Position numbers and translations under genes: made by a program. A stretch of DNA of 16,216 nt, from assembly GCA_020851395.1 (NCBI GenBank), contig JADZCW010000006.1, positions 1 to 16,216 on the forward strand, written 5' to 3'. Shown one piece after another: positions 1 to 6,607 of the stretch. How positions within the stretch are numbered: the stretch's first letter is position 1; each line of letters starts with the position of its first letter. Under the pieces are notes generated by a model. That model saw only the letters and a list, made by a program, of their open reading frames with translations. It was not told the DNA's origin and made no database searches. This stretch comes from Phycisphaeraceae bacterium. GTDB lineage: Bacteria; Planctomycetota; Phycisphaerae; Phycisphaerales; Phycisphaeraceae.

Positions 1-2
1 CC

Positions 3-998
3 ATGACGCTGACGTGGCAGGACCAGGTGGTGACCACGGCGAGCGGAGCCCAGGAGTTTCGGCCGGGGGTGCTCAGCACGCTGCGCGGGGCGGACGTGAT
101 GATGCTGGCGGTAGGGTGGCTGCTGGTCGGGCCGGTGTTTCTGATCCAGCCGCTGCGGTGGTGGATCTTGATGCGGGCCCGTGGCCTGGCGGTGACGATG
201 GGGCGGACGCTTCCGCTCTACCTGGTCGGGACGTTCCTGAACTACTGCATGCCGGGGATGACCGGGGGGGACGTGGTCAAGGCGTACTACGCCTCGCGGG
301 GGACGGACCGGCGGGCGGACGCGGTGATGAGCGTGCTGATGGACCGGGTGGTGGGGATGGTGGGGATGCTGGCGCTGGCGTGCGTGGCGGGGCTGTTCAT
401 GCTGGACAACCCGCTGGTGCGGCAGGTGACGGCATACCTGTGGCTGGGTGCGGCAGGGCTGGTGATTGGAACGTTTCTCTACTTCTGGCCGGCGTGGCGG
501 AGATTGCTGGGGGTGTCGGGTGAGCCGGGGGCGATGCCTGAATCGGCGGGATGGTTGAGCAAGGCCAGCCGACTCATCGGGGCGGTGGATCGGGCGGTGC
601 TGGGCTATCGGCACGCGAAGGGGGCGGTGCTGGCGGGGGTGGGGCTGAGCATGGGGGTGCATTTTCTGCTTGTTTGTGCGACGGCGCTGGCGGGTTATGC
701 GCTGGGTTTAGACGTGCCGCTGGGAGTGCTGCTGGCGGTGGTGCCGGTGCTGTTCATGGCCGGGGCGGTGCCGCTGACGTACCAGGGTTTGGGGGTGATG
801 GAGGGATTGGGCGTGGCGCTGCTGGGGGCGTCTGAAACCGGCGCGGCTGCTGGAGTGACTTCCGGGGGGACGGCGAATCAGTTGGTGGGGATGCTGCTGT
901 TGATCCGGTTGTATCAGATGTCGTATTCGCTGATCGGGTCGTACTGGCTGTTGCGCGGGGACGTGCGGTTGCACGAGGCGGGGGAAGAGAGCGATTGA
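3..998 (+). CDS. Flippase-like membrane protein, lysylphosphatidylglycerol synthase TM family (probably 5'-truncated)
   Basis: This is a polytopic inner-membrane protein of the lysylphosphatidylglycerol synthase transmembrane (UPF0104/AglD-like) family, whose members are thought to flip or transfer lipid-linked substrates. Family landmarks are visible: RWW at residues 52-54 after a hydrophobic helix (about 31-50), the asparagine/proline-rich turn leading into GGD at 88-90, DR at 114-115, and YQGLGVMEG at 260-268, with hydrophobic helices between them. Homologues usually have one more transmembrane helix before the first helix seen here. The ATG at position 3 is therefore probably internal, with the true start outside the window. 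The substrate cannot be told from sequence. The 3' end overlaps a convergent small gene, and no terminator is visible after the stop. Family assignment is confident; the start is not. Confidence 0.85.
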   Translation: MTLTWQDQVVTTASGAQEFRPGVLSTLRGADVMMLAVGWLLVGPVFLIQPLRWWILMRARGLAVTMGRTLPLYLVGTFLNYCMPGMTGGDVVKAYYASRGTDRRADAVMSVLMDRVVGMVGMLALACVAGLFMLDNPLVRQVTAYLWLGAAGLVIGTFLYFWPAWRRLLGVSGEPGAMPESAGWLSKASRLIGAVDRAVLGYRHAKGAVLAGVGLSMGVHFLLVCATALAGYALGLDVPLGVLLAVVPVLFMAGAVPLTYQGLGVMEGLGVALLGASETGAAAGVTSGGTANQLVGMLLLIRLYQMSYSLIGSYWLLRGDVRLHEAGEESD

Positions 999-1138
999 CG
1001 CTCGATTTTAACTCGCAGGCCTCGTGCACCCTCAAAGATGCTTGATTCGACCGCGTTGCGTGTGAGCATTCGCACGCGGGCGGCGGTGTTGCGGAGGAAG
1101 GGATTGGTCTGGTGGAGTGGGGGCATGAGAGGTCCCAT
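914..1138 (-). CDS. Small conserved-looking protein of unknown function (74 aa)
   Basis: I do not recognise a named family. The N-terminal half reads like a conserved small-protein motif (HQTNPFLRNTAARVRML, then a run ending SSIFEGARGL) and resembles short hypothetical proteins I have seen, but I cannot name one. The start at 1138 is chosen because AAGGAG (1153-1148) lies nine bases upstream, behind a good promoter (TTGTCT, 16 bases, GATAAT). The in-frame ATG at 1159 lies within the -10 element, so it would not be transcribed. The last third runs about 85 bases into the convergent flippase-like gene, and its sequence there looks less protein-like, so the C-terminus is uncertain. It lies 68 bases beyond the end of the minus-strand isomerase gene. 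It could be a real small gene with an overlapping tail, or a decayed remnant. Confidence 0.5.
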   Translation of the reverse strand: MGPLMPPLHQTNPFLRNTAARVRMLTRNAVESSIFEGARGLRVKIERQSLSSPASCNRTSPRNSQYDPISEYDI

Positions 1139-1157
1139 GCATACATTCTCCTTGATC

Positions 1158-1185
1158 ATTATCAGCAGGAAGATCGGATAGACAA
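1158..1185 (-). promoter_or_regulatory. Sigma-70-like promoter of the small 74-aa gene
   Basis: On the minus strand TTGTCT (1185-1180) and GATAAT (1163-1158) are separated by 16 bases. The predicted start of transcription is near 1151, just before an SD-like AAGGAG (1153-1148) and the ATG at 1138. The -10 matches consensus at five of six positions and the -35 at four of six. Seen in sequence; activity is inferred. Confidence 0.5.
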
Positions 1186-1206
1186 GACCGACGTCCTGGA
1201 TTCGTC

Positions 1207-2010
1207 TTACACCGTGAATGCCGCGTTCTGCCAGGCGTGGCTTGCCGCGTCGGCGGCGGTGAGGGGGTTGGACAGGCCGCGGAGGTCCAGGACGACGGGG
1301 CCGAGGCGATGGGGGGCGAGGTCGACCGTGGCGCGGTAGGGGATGACGTCGAGGTCGCCCTGGCCGAGGGGGGCGCGCTGGCCGTCGACGGGGGAGGTGT
1401 GGGTCTTCCAGTCGTCGAGGCGGGCGACGGCGAGATGATCGGCTAGGCGCTGGACGGTTGCGACGGGGTCGAGACCCATGGCCAGGAGGGCGGCGGGGTC
1501 GCAGCCCAGGCCCAGGGCGGATTGACTCGTTTGTGCGATCCAGGCAAGCAATTCTTCGAGCTGGTCCTCGGCGTGGACGGCCAGGCGGACGGATCGGCCG
1601 TCGGCGGCTTCGACGAGGGCGGCGCGGATGTCGGGGGAGAGGGTTTTGGCCGGCAGGGCAAGGCTCAGCGGGACGCGGCCGAGGTCGGCGGCGAGCTCGA
1701 CGGCGGCGACGACGGCGGCGACGGCGCGGTCGACGTGCTCGGGTTGGGTGAAGTGGTCGCGGGGGATCCAGAGGTCCAGGCCGGCCAGGGTGATGCCGCA
1801 GCGGGTGAGCGTGGCGGCCAGGTCGCGGCGGGCCCGCTGGTCCAGGTCGCGCGGGCGGATGCCGGGCAGGGCGGCGTCGAGCTGGGCGGCGGCGAAACCC
1901 CGGCGGGCCAATTCATCGAGGGCGCCGCGGACGGTGGCTTGGCCGGCCTTGACCAGCGGGGCGATCGTGGGGGCGAGGCGGAGGTCGGAGCCGTGACCGA
2001 GGATGGCCAT
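1207..2010 (-). CDS. Sugar phosphate isomerase/epimerase-like TIM-barrel protein
   Basis: A 267-residue cytoplasmic protein resembling the xylose isomerase-like/AP endonuclease family 2 TIM barrels (sugar isomerases, epimerases and related metal enzymes). Support comes from its length and from alternating strand-helix segments: GFAAAQLD near residue 38, a GITLAGLDLWIPRDHF strand and loop, VRLAVHAED, and LGLGCDPAALLAMGLDP followed by a helix and VARLDDWK. Similar sequences are common in planctomycete genomes, often annotated only as sugar isomerase/epimerase. I cannot place the full set of metal ligands with confidence, so substrate and even catalytic competence are open. No SD precedes the ATG; instead a -10-like TAAAAT lies exactly six bases upstream, suggesting a leaderless message. 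It diverges from the PilZ gene across a 182-base gap. Confidence 0.75.
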   Translation of the reverse strand: MAILGHGSDLRLAPTIAPLVKAGQATVRGALDELARRGFAAAQLDAALPGIRPRDLDQRARRDLAATLTRCGITLAGLDLWIPRDHFTQPEHVDRAVAAVVAAVELAADLGRVPLSLALPAKTLSPDIRAALVEAADGRSVRLAVHAEDQLEELLAWIAQTSQSALGLGCDPAALLAMGLDPVATVQRLADHLAVARLDDWKTHTSPVDGQRAPLGQGDLDVIPYRATVDLAPHRLGPVVLDLRGLSNPLTAADAASHAWQNAAFTV

Positions 2011-2016
2011 TGGAGA

Positions 2017-2022
2017 ATTTTA
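2017..2022 (-). promoter_or_regulatory. -10 element placed for a leaderless isomerase mRNA
   Basis: On the minus strand TAAAAT (2022-2017) is followed by exactly six bases and then the ATG at 2010, which puts the predicted first transcribed base on the A of the start codon. Five of six bases match TATAAT. No good -35 hexamer is seen 16-18 bases upstream, and no SD sequence exists. Confidence 0.4.
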
Positions 2023-2075
2023 CCGTGTGGTGAGGGTTGCCTATTTCCCTTGATCCGTAAACGTAGTCCGCAAGA

Positions 2076-2104
2076 TTGAAGATATCGATGTCCGAACCTA
2101 TCGC
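2076..2104 (+). promoter_or_regulatory. Weak promoter candidate for the PilZ gene
   Basis: TTGAAG (2076-2081) and TATCGC (2099-2104) are separated by 17 bases. The -10 match is poor. The rest of the 182-base divergent gap (2011-2192) holds a short hairpin (GCCGG at 2113-2117 with CCGGC at 2126-2130) and a direct repeat TTGAGCACG (2137-2145 and 2180-2188). Nothing else convincing is visible there. Confidence 0.22.
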
Positions 2105-2192
2105 AGCGTCAAGCCGGGAGGGTATCCGGCCGATCCTTGAGCACGGGAGCGTGTTTGGGTTCGTTGTCGCACGTTTTTATTGAGCACGTCAC

Positions 2193-2993
2193 ATGCATCC
2201 AACACCAGCTGCACGCCAACCGTCACCTGCCGAGGTCAACCCCACTGCGGGGTGGGAAGCTTCGATGCAGAGGCTCTGCCAGCAGCACGCGGTGGTGGAA
2301 CTCATGAGTCTGTCGGTCAGCGGGGAGGACCTGTTCGCCCCGGCGTTTCGTGCCCGGCTCCTGGCGATGCCCGAGGACGGGATCGTGATCGAGCGGCCGT
2401 TCCCGCGGATTGACGAGCATGGATTGGAGGTTGGCGGCGAGGTGCTGGTGCTGCTGACGGATCACAAGGAACGATGGGCCTGCCGGTGCAAGGTCGTCGA
2501 GATGACGCACCATCCCGTGGCGGGGCAGCCGGAGGCGCCGGCGGTGAAGCTGTCGCGGCCGCACCACGTGCGCAATGCGCAGCGGCGTCGGTTCTACCGG
2601 GCGTCGACGGTGGGGATCACGCTGCCGTGGCGGGTGCTGCTGCAGCCGGCGCAGGAGATTCCTTCGGGGGGGTATCCGGTCGAGGCGAGGCTGCTCAATA
2701 TCGGGGCGGGTGGACTGGGCGTGGAGATCGTGCTGGCGGACAAGCTCTCGGTGCTCGGGGCGAGCGAGTTTTTCGCCACACTGAACCTGCCGACGGTGGC
2801 GGAGCCGCTGCGTCTGCGGGTGAGGCTCGTTCACGATCGGCCGTACACGGATCAGAGCCACTACCTGGGGCTGCAGCTGATCTACGACGACCCCTCGACG
2901 CGGCGGCAGCAGATGGAAGCGATCGTGCGGTTCACGCGCTGGCTGGCTGAGCAGCAGATCCAGCGGCGCGGGGCGTGTGCGTCGGGGTGGTGA
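2193..2993 (+). CDS. PilZ-domain protein, candidate c-di-GMP receptor
   Basis: A 266-residue cytoplasmic protein with a C-terminal PilZ domain, the family that binds cyclic di-GMP and passes the signal to motility, adhesion or secretion systems. The two signature elements are present: an arginine-rich RRRFYR at residues 131-136 and NIGAGG at 169-174. The second element normally reads (D/N)xSxxG; here glycine replaces the serine, so binding is likely but not certain. Residues 35-128 form a beta-rich region like the N-terminal domain of YcgR-type proteins. The start at 2193 gives the longest product, but no SD is seen, and ATG codons at 2265 and 2304 are possible alternatives that would leave both domains intact. 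It ends 52 bases before lutA, which appears to have its own promoter. The HD-GYP protein at 14611 belongs to the same signalling pathway but is not adjacent. Confidence 0.85.
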   Translation: MHPTPAARQPSPAEVNPTAGWEASMQRLCQQHAVVELMSLSVSGEDLFAPAFRARLLAMPEDGIVIERPFPRIDEHGLEVGGEVLVLLTDHKERWACRCKVVEMTHHPVAGQPEAPAVKLSRPHHVRNAQRRRFYRASTVGITLPWRVLLQPAQEIPSGGYPVEARLLNIGAGGLGVEIVLADKLSVLGASEFFATLNLPTVAEPLRLRVRLVHDRPYTDQSHYLGLQLIYDDPSTRRQQMEAIVRFTRWLAEQQIQRRGACASGW

Positions 2994-3011
2994 GCGGGAA
3001 ACTCGGGCGTT

Positions 3012-3039
3012 TTGTCAAAGCACGTCGGATGGCTACACT
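3012..3039 (+). promoter_or_regulatory. Promoter of the lutABC operon (predicted leaderless)
   Basis: TTGTCA (3012-3017, five of six matches to the -35 consensus) and TACACT (3034-3039, four of six) are 16 bases apart. Exactly six bases separate the -10 from the ATG at 3046, so transcription would begin on the A of the lutA start codon. This fits the absence of an SD upstream of lutA. Confidence 0.5.
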
Positions 3040-3045
3040 TTCGGG

Positions 3046-3795
3046 ATGAAAGTGTCGCTGTTTGTCACTTGCCTGACGGACACGTTCTACCCCCGGACGG
3101 GGATCGCCGTGGTCAAGGTGCTCGAGCGCCTGGGCTGCGCGGTGGATTTCCCCCAGGCGCAGACGTGCTGCGGCCAGCCGATGTTCAACAACGGCTTCAC
3201 CGACGAGGCTCGCGAGCTGGCGAGGCGGATGGTCGAGGTGTTTGAGGACAGCGAGTATGTCGTGACGCCGTCGGGGTCGTGCTGCGCGATGATCCACGAC
3301 TACTACCCGCAGCTCTTCAAGGACGATCCGGCCATGGCCGAGCGGGCGCGGAAGTTGGTGGAGAAGACCTACGAGTTCTATCAGTTCCTGCTGACGGTAG
3401 TGAAGGTGGACCTGCGGAGCCTGGGGGCGAAGTGGTCGGGCAAGGTGACGTACCATTACTCCTGCCACCTGCGCGGGCTGGGGATGACCGACGAGGCGGT
3501 GCGGCTGATCCAGCAGATCGAGGGCGTGGAGTACGTGCCGCTGCCCAAGGCTGAGCAGTGCTGCGGGTTCGGGGGGACATTCGCGATGAAGTACCCGCAG
3601 ATCTCCGGGACGCTGGTGCGCGACAAGGTGGCGTGCATCCGTGACACGCGGGCGGCGGCGGTGGTGAGCAACGACGCGGGGTGCACGATGAACATCTCGG
3701 GATCGTGCCGGCGGGAGAACCATGCGGTGACGTTTTTGAGCCTGGCGGAGATCATCGCCGAGTCGCTGGGGCTGATGGAGGCCACGGCGGTCTGA
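3046..3795 (+). CDS. lutA: Lactate utilization protein LutA (iron-sulfur, CCG-domain)
   Basis: LutA (YkgE in E. coli) is one of three proteins forming the cytoplasmic iron-sulfur L-lactate dehydrogenase complex that oxidises lactate to pyruvate. The 249-residue product has the expected length and two cysteine-rich domains: C9, the CCG triplet C41-C42-G43 and C79-C80 in the first half; C140, C172-C173-G174 and C213 in the second. These cysteines typically hold cofactor or iron-sulfur ligands in this family. The start at 3046 (MKVSLFVTC) matches the family's usual N-terminus. An in-frame ATG at 2977 would add 23 unrelated residues overlapping the PilZ gene and precedes the predicted promoter. 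lutB follows eight bases after the stop. No lactate permease or LutR regulator is visible on either side. Confidence 0.95.
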   Translation: MKVSLFVTCLTDTFYPRTGIAVVKVLERLGCAVDFPQAQTCCGQPMFNNGFTDEARELARRMVEVFEDSEYVVTPSGSCCAMIHDYYPQLFKDDPAMAERARKLVEKTYEFYQFLLTVVKVDLRSLGAKWSGKVTYHYSCHLRGLGMTDEAVRLIQQIEGVEYVPLPKAEQCCGFGGTFAMKYPQISGTLVRDKVACIRDTRAAAVVSNDAGCTMNISGSCRRENHAVTFLSLAEIIAESLGLMEATAV

Positions 3796-3803
3796 CGTGA
3801 ACC

Positions 3804-5342
3804 ATGAGCAGCACTCCTTCCGAGTCCACGACGTCGGGCCATGACACGGGCAAGCCGGTGGGGCTGAGCGTTAACGGGCACGACCTGCTCTTCCCGCCGC
3901 TGCCGTATGACATCCACGCCCGGGCGGACAAGGCGACGGCGGACAAGCAGTTGCTGGACTTCGTCCACGTGGCGACGTACCGGAAGGACGTGACGCGCAG
4001 GCAGGTGACGTCGGCGGCGTTCGGCGAGAAACACGGCGACTTCCGGGAGCTCGGCGCGGCCATCAAGCAGCACACGCTCGATCATCTGGACCATTACATC
4101 GAGAAGTTCGTCGACAACGCCACGGCGGCGGGGGTGAGGGTGCACTTCGCGCAGGACGCGGCGCAGGCCAACGCGATCTGCCTGGACATCGCCAGGCGGG
4201 CGGGGGCGAAGCTATGCGTCAAGAGCAAGTCGATGGTGACGGAGGAGACGCAGCTCCTGCCGCAGCTCGAGGCCATCGGGGTCGAGACGGTCGAGACGGA
4301 CCTGGGCGAGTTCATCCTTCAGCTCGACCACGACGCGCCATCACACATCGTCACGCCGATGATCCACAAGAACCGGCAGTCGGTGGCGCGGGCGTTCGAG
4401 CGCGAGCTGGGAGCGCCCTACACGGAGGACCCGCAGGAGCTGACACAGATCGCCCGGGCGCACCTGCGTGAGAAGTATCGGAAGGCGGACCTGGGCATCA
4501 GCGGCGGGAACTTCCTGGTGGCCGAGACGGGGTCGGTGGTGATCTGCACCAACGAGGGCAACGGGCGGTTCTGCACCAGCGCGCCGCGGGTGCACGTGGC
4601 GTTCGTGGGGATCGAGAAGCTCGTGCCGACGTTCGAGCACCTGGGGGTGATGCTCAAGCTATTGGCCCGCACGTCGACGGGGCAACCGTTGACGGTGTAC
4701 ACGCACGTGATGACCGGGCCGCGCCGGGCGCACGAGCACGGCGGGCCGGACGAGATGCACGTGATCCTGCTCGACAACGGGCGGACGGAGATCCTCAAGC
4801 CCGAGACGCGGGAGATGCTGCGCTGCATCCGCTGCGGGGCGTGCCTGAACGCCTGCCCGGTGTATCGCAAGGTGGGCGGGCACTCGTACGGGGCGGTGTA
4901 TTCGGGGCCGATCGGGGCCTTGATCACGCCGATGTTCCGGGGGTTGGCCAACTACCCGGACCTGCCCAACGCCAGCTCGCTGTGCGGGGCGTGCTACGAG
5001 GCGTGCCCGGTGAAGATCAATATCCCGAAGTACCTGATCCAGCTCAGGGCCGAGATGGTGAGCAAGCGGATCACCAAGTGGTCGGACCGGCTGGTGTATC
5101 GGATGTGGGCCAGGAGCCTGGGGCGGAGCTGGACGTACCGGCTCGGGGGGTGGGCGCAGAAGCTGTTCTTCCGCTGGCAGGCGCGGGTGGCGGGGACACT
5201 CGAGTTGGGCGATCCCTATCGGTCGCGCGGCTGGCTCAACGACCTGCCCGGGCCGGCCGGGGGTTGGACGAGCCAGCGGGACATGCCCACGCCGCCGGCG
5301 AAGAGTTTCAGGCAGTGGTGGGACGAGCAGAATAGGCCATGA
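3804..5342 (+). CDS. lutB: Lactate utilization iron-sulfur protein LutB
   Basis: LutB (YkgF) is the ferredoxin-like core subunit of the LutABC lactate oxidation complex and passes electrons through two 4Fe-4S clusters. The 512-residue product has an N-terminal LUD-type domain (about 70-320, including GGNFLVAETGSVV and the TSTGQPLTVYTHVMTGPRR stretch). Two cluster motifs follow: CIRCGACLNACPVY with C341, C344, C347 and C351, and CGACYEACPVKINIP with C394, C397 and C401. It is somewhat longer than B. subtilis LutB; the extra length is a charged N-terminus and a C-terminal tail (about 430-512) rich in W, R and P. Spacing fits translational coupling: eight bases after lutA, and an ATGA overlap with lutC. 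No strong SD precedes the ATG. Confidence 0.95.
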   Translation: MSSTPSESTTSGHDTGKPVGLSVNGHDLLFPPLPYDIHARADKATADKQLLDFVHVATYRKDVTRRQVTSAAFGEKHGDFRELGAAIKQHTLDHLDHYIEKFVDNATAAGVRVHFAQDAAQANAICLDIARRAGAKLCVKSKSMVTEETQLLPQLEAIGVETVETDLGEFILQLDHDAPSHIVTPMIHKNRQSVARAFERELGAPYTEDPQELTQIARAHLREKYRKADLGISGGNFLVAETGSVVICTNEGNGRFCTSAPRVHVAFVGIEKLVPTFEHLGVMLKLLARTSTGQPLTVYTHVMTGPRRAHEHGGPDEMHVILLDNGRTEILKPETREMLRCIRCGACLNACPVYRKVGGHSYGAVYSGPIGALITPMFRGLANYPDLPNASSLCGACYEACPVKINIPKYLIQLRAEMVSKRITKWSDRLVYRMWARSLGRSWTYRLGGWAQKLFFRWQARVAGTLELGDPYRSRGWLNDLPGPAGGWTSQRDMPTPPAKSFRQWWDEQNRP

Positions 5343-6043
5343 GCAATATCTCAGACACACCTGCGAGCCTGGGAGTCGATCGGCAGACGTTCCTGAAGCC
5401 GGTCCGGCAGGCGCTCGGACGCATCAGCGGGCAGGCTGTGCCGGCTCCGCCGGCGGTCGATCCCCAACTCGTCCGGCTGGCGTCGGCGAGCGAGGACGTG
5501 GTGTCGCTGTTCGCCCAGCGAGCGGGCGAGGTGGGGATGACGGTCTGCCGGATCAAGTCGGACGAACTGATCCGCACGGTCAGTGAGCTGTTGGAGAAGG
5601 TCGGGGCCAAACGGGTGGCGGCGAGCGTGGGGAGCCTGCCCCAGGCGGTCTCGCTCAACGATTCGCTGCGGCGCAAGGGCGTCGAGGTGGTGGACTGGAG
5701 GGCCACGCCGGGCTTCGCGGAGCAATATGGACTCGACGCGGGGATCACGGACGTGCACGCGGCGCTGGCCGAGACGGGGACGCTGATCTGCTCGTCGGAC
5801 GCCGGGCACAGCCGGGGGTTGAGCCTGGTGCCGCCGGTGCACGTCGCCATCGTGCGGCAGAGCGATATCCTGCCGGACATGGTGGACTACTGGGCGCGGC
5901 TGAGGGGGATTCCGGGGCGGGAGCTGCCGTCGAGCCAGGCGTTTATTACTGGGCCGAGCAAGACGGCGGACATCGAGGGGATCCTGATCACCGGCGTGCA
6001 CGGGCCGGGGCAGGTGTTCATCGTGGTGGTTGAGGGAGTTTAG
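5339..6043 (+). CDS. lutC: Lactate utilization protein LutC (LUD domain)
   Basis: LutC (YkgG) is the third component of the L-lactate oxidation complex, a LUD-domain protein of about 230 residues; this one is 234. The family's C-terminal signature is present at residues 210-224 (ADIEGILITGVHGPG), followed by a hydrophobic strand (QVFIVVVEGV). An ALAETGTLICSSDAG segment, matching the LUD substrate loop, lies in the middle. The ATG overlaps the lutB stop as ATGA, so translation is probably coupled. A GC-rich hairpin 31 bases after the stop ends the operon. The gene order lutA-lutB-lutC is the usual one. The electron acceptor and lactate transporter must be encoded elsewhere. Confidence 0.95.
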   Translation: MSNISDTPASLGVDRQTFLKPVRQALGRISGQAVPAPPAVDPQLVRLASASEDVVSLFAQRAGEVGMTVCRIKSDELIRTVSELLEKVGAKRVAASVGSLPQAVSLNDSLRRKGVEVVDWRATPGFAEQYGLDAGITDVHAALAETGTLICSSDAGHSRGLSLVPPVHVAIVRQSDILPDMVDYWARLRGIPGRELPSSQAFITGPSKTADIEGILITGVHGPGQVFIVVVEGV

Positions 6044-6073
6044 GACAGAGCGACGAGCGGGATGGCGAGGCGA

Positions 6074-6095
6074 GCCCCGCATGGTTGTGCGGGGT
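6074..6095 (+). terminator. Hairpin terminator after lutABC
   Basis: CCCCGCA (6075-6081) and TGCGGGG (6088-6094) form a perfect seven-pair stem with a six-base loop, extendable by a G-U pair (6074/6095). The following bases (TGTCTGTTCT) are only moderately T-rich. It lies between the convergent ends of lutC and the stress-protein gene, so it may serve both strands. Its sequence closely resembles the terminator at 16061-16082. Confidence 0.65.
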
Positions 6096-6102
6096 GTCTG
6101 TT

Positions 6103-6528
6103 CTAGATCATGCCGTTCCAGTTGGCGGGGCAGAGCAGGATGGGGATGTCGGCCTGTCGGATGACGTTGCCGGGGACGTCGCCGGCGATCAGGCGCTTGA
6201 GCACGCCCTTGCCGGTCAGGCCCAGGACGATGAGGGAGCAGTTGCGGCCCTTGGCGGTGTTGAGCAGGGCGCGGGAGACATCATTGGAAAAGAGCATGAC
6301 CCCCTCGGCCTCGACGCCGGCCTGCTGGAGGCTCTGGGCCAGGAGCTTGAGGGTCTCCTCGCCGCGGTTTTTGGCGTCGGACTCGTGCTCGTCCTCCTCC
6401 TGGTTCTGGGCGACGTGGGCGATGACCGCCACGGCGTCGAGGCGTTTGGCCAGGTCGGCGATGGGGCCGGCGAGCTTTTCGCTGGCCCAGGGGGAGCTGA
6501 CGGCCACGAGCATGCGGGTTCGACTCAA
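6103..6528 (-). CDS. Universal stress protein (UspA family)
   Basis: A 141-residue single-domain universal stress protein, the usual length for these cytoplasmic nucleotide-binding dimers. The N-terminal strand (MLVAVSS) and the C-terminal ATP-binding loop GLTGKG...IAGD (103-117) are clear. The ATP-binding consensus is G-2x-G-9x-G(S/T); here the spacing is right (G103, G106, G116), but aspartate D117 replaces the serine/threonine, so nucleotide binding is uncertain. An acidic stretch (EEDEHESDAKNRGEE, about 44-58) fills the central loop. I chose the TTG start at 6528 because GGAG sits eight bases upstream; the ATG at 6513 would remove only five residues and lacks a spaced SD. It lies 79 bases beyond ribD with its own -10-like TACAAT, so it may be a separate transcript. 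Confidence 0.85.
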   Translation of the reverse strand: MSRTRMLVAVSSPWASEKLAGPIADLAKRLDAVAVIAHVAQNQEEDEHESDAKNRGEETLKLLAQSLQQAGVEAEGVMLFSNDVSRALLNTAKGRNCSLIVLGLTGKGVLKRLIAGDVPGNVIRQADIPILLCPANWNGMI

Positions 6529-6563
6529 GCGGTGGGCTCCGGTCGGGCTGGAGTAAAACGTCT

Positions 6564-6569
6564 ATTGTA
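6564..6569 (-). promoter_or_regulatory. -10 element of the stress-protein gene
   Basis: TACAAT (6569-6564, minus strand) matches TATAAT at five of six positions in the gap between ribD and the stress-protein gene. It predicts a start near 6557 and a leader of about 29 bases carrying the SD GGAG. No clear -35 element is seen, so this is tentative. Confidence 0.35.
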
Positions 6570-6607
6570 CCCGATCGAGGCGGGGGGTGCCTGGCGGAAA
6601 TCTTGCC

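Noticed and set aside
2977..3045. Earlier lutA start overlapping the PilZ stop
   Set aside because: The added 23 residues do not resemble LutA, whose family begins at MKVSLFVTC; the predicted promoter lies downstream of this ATG.
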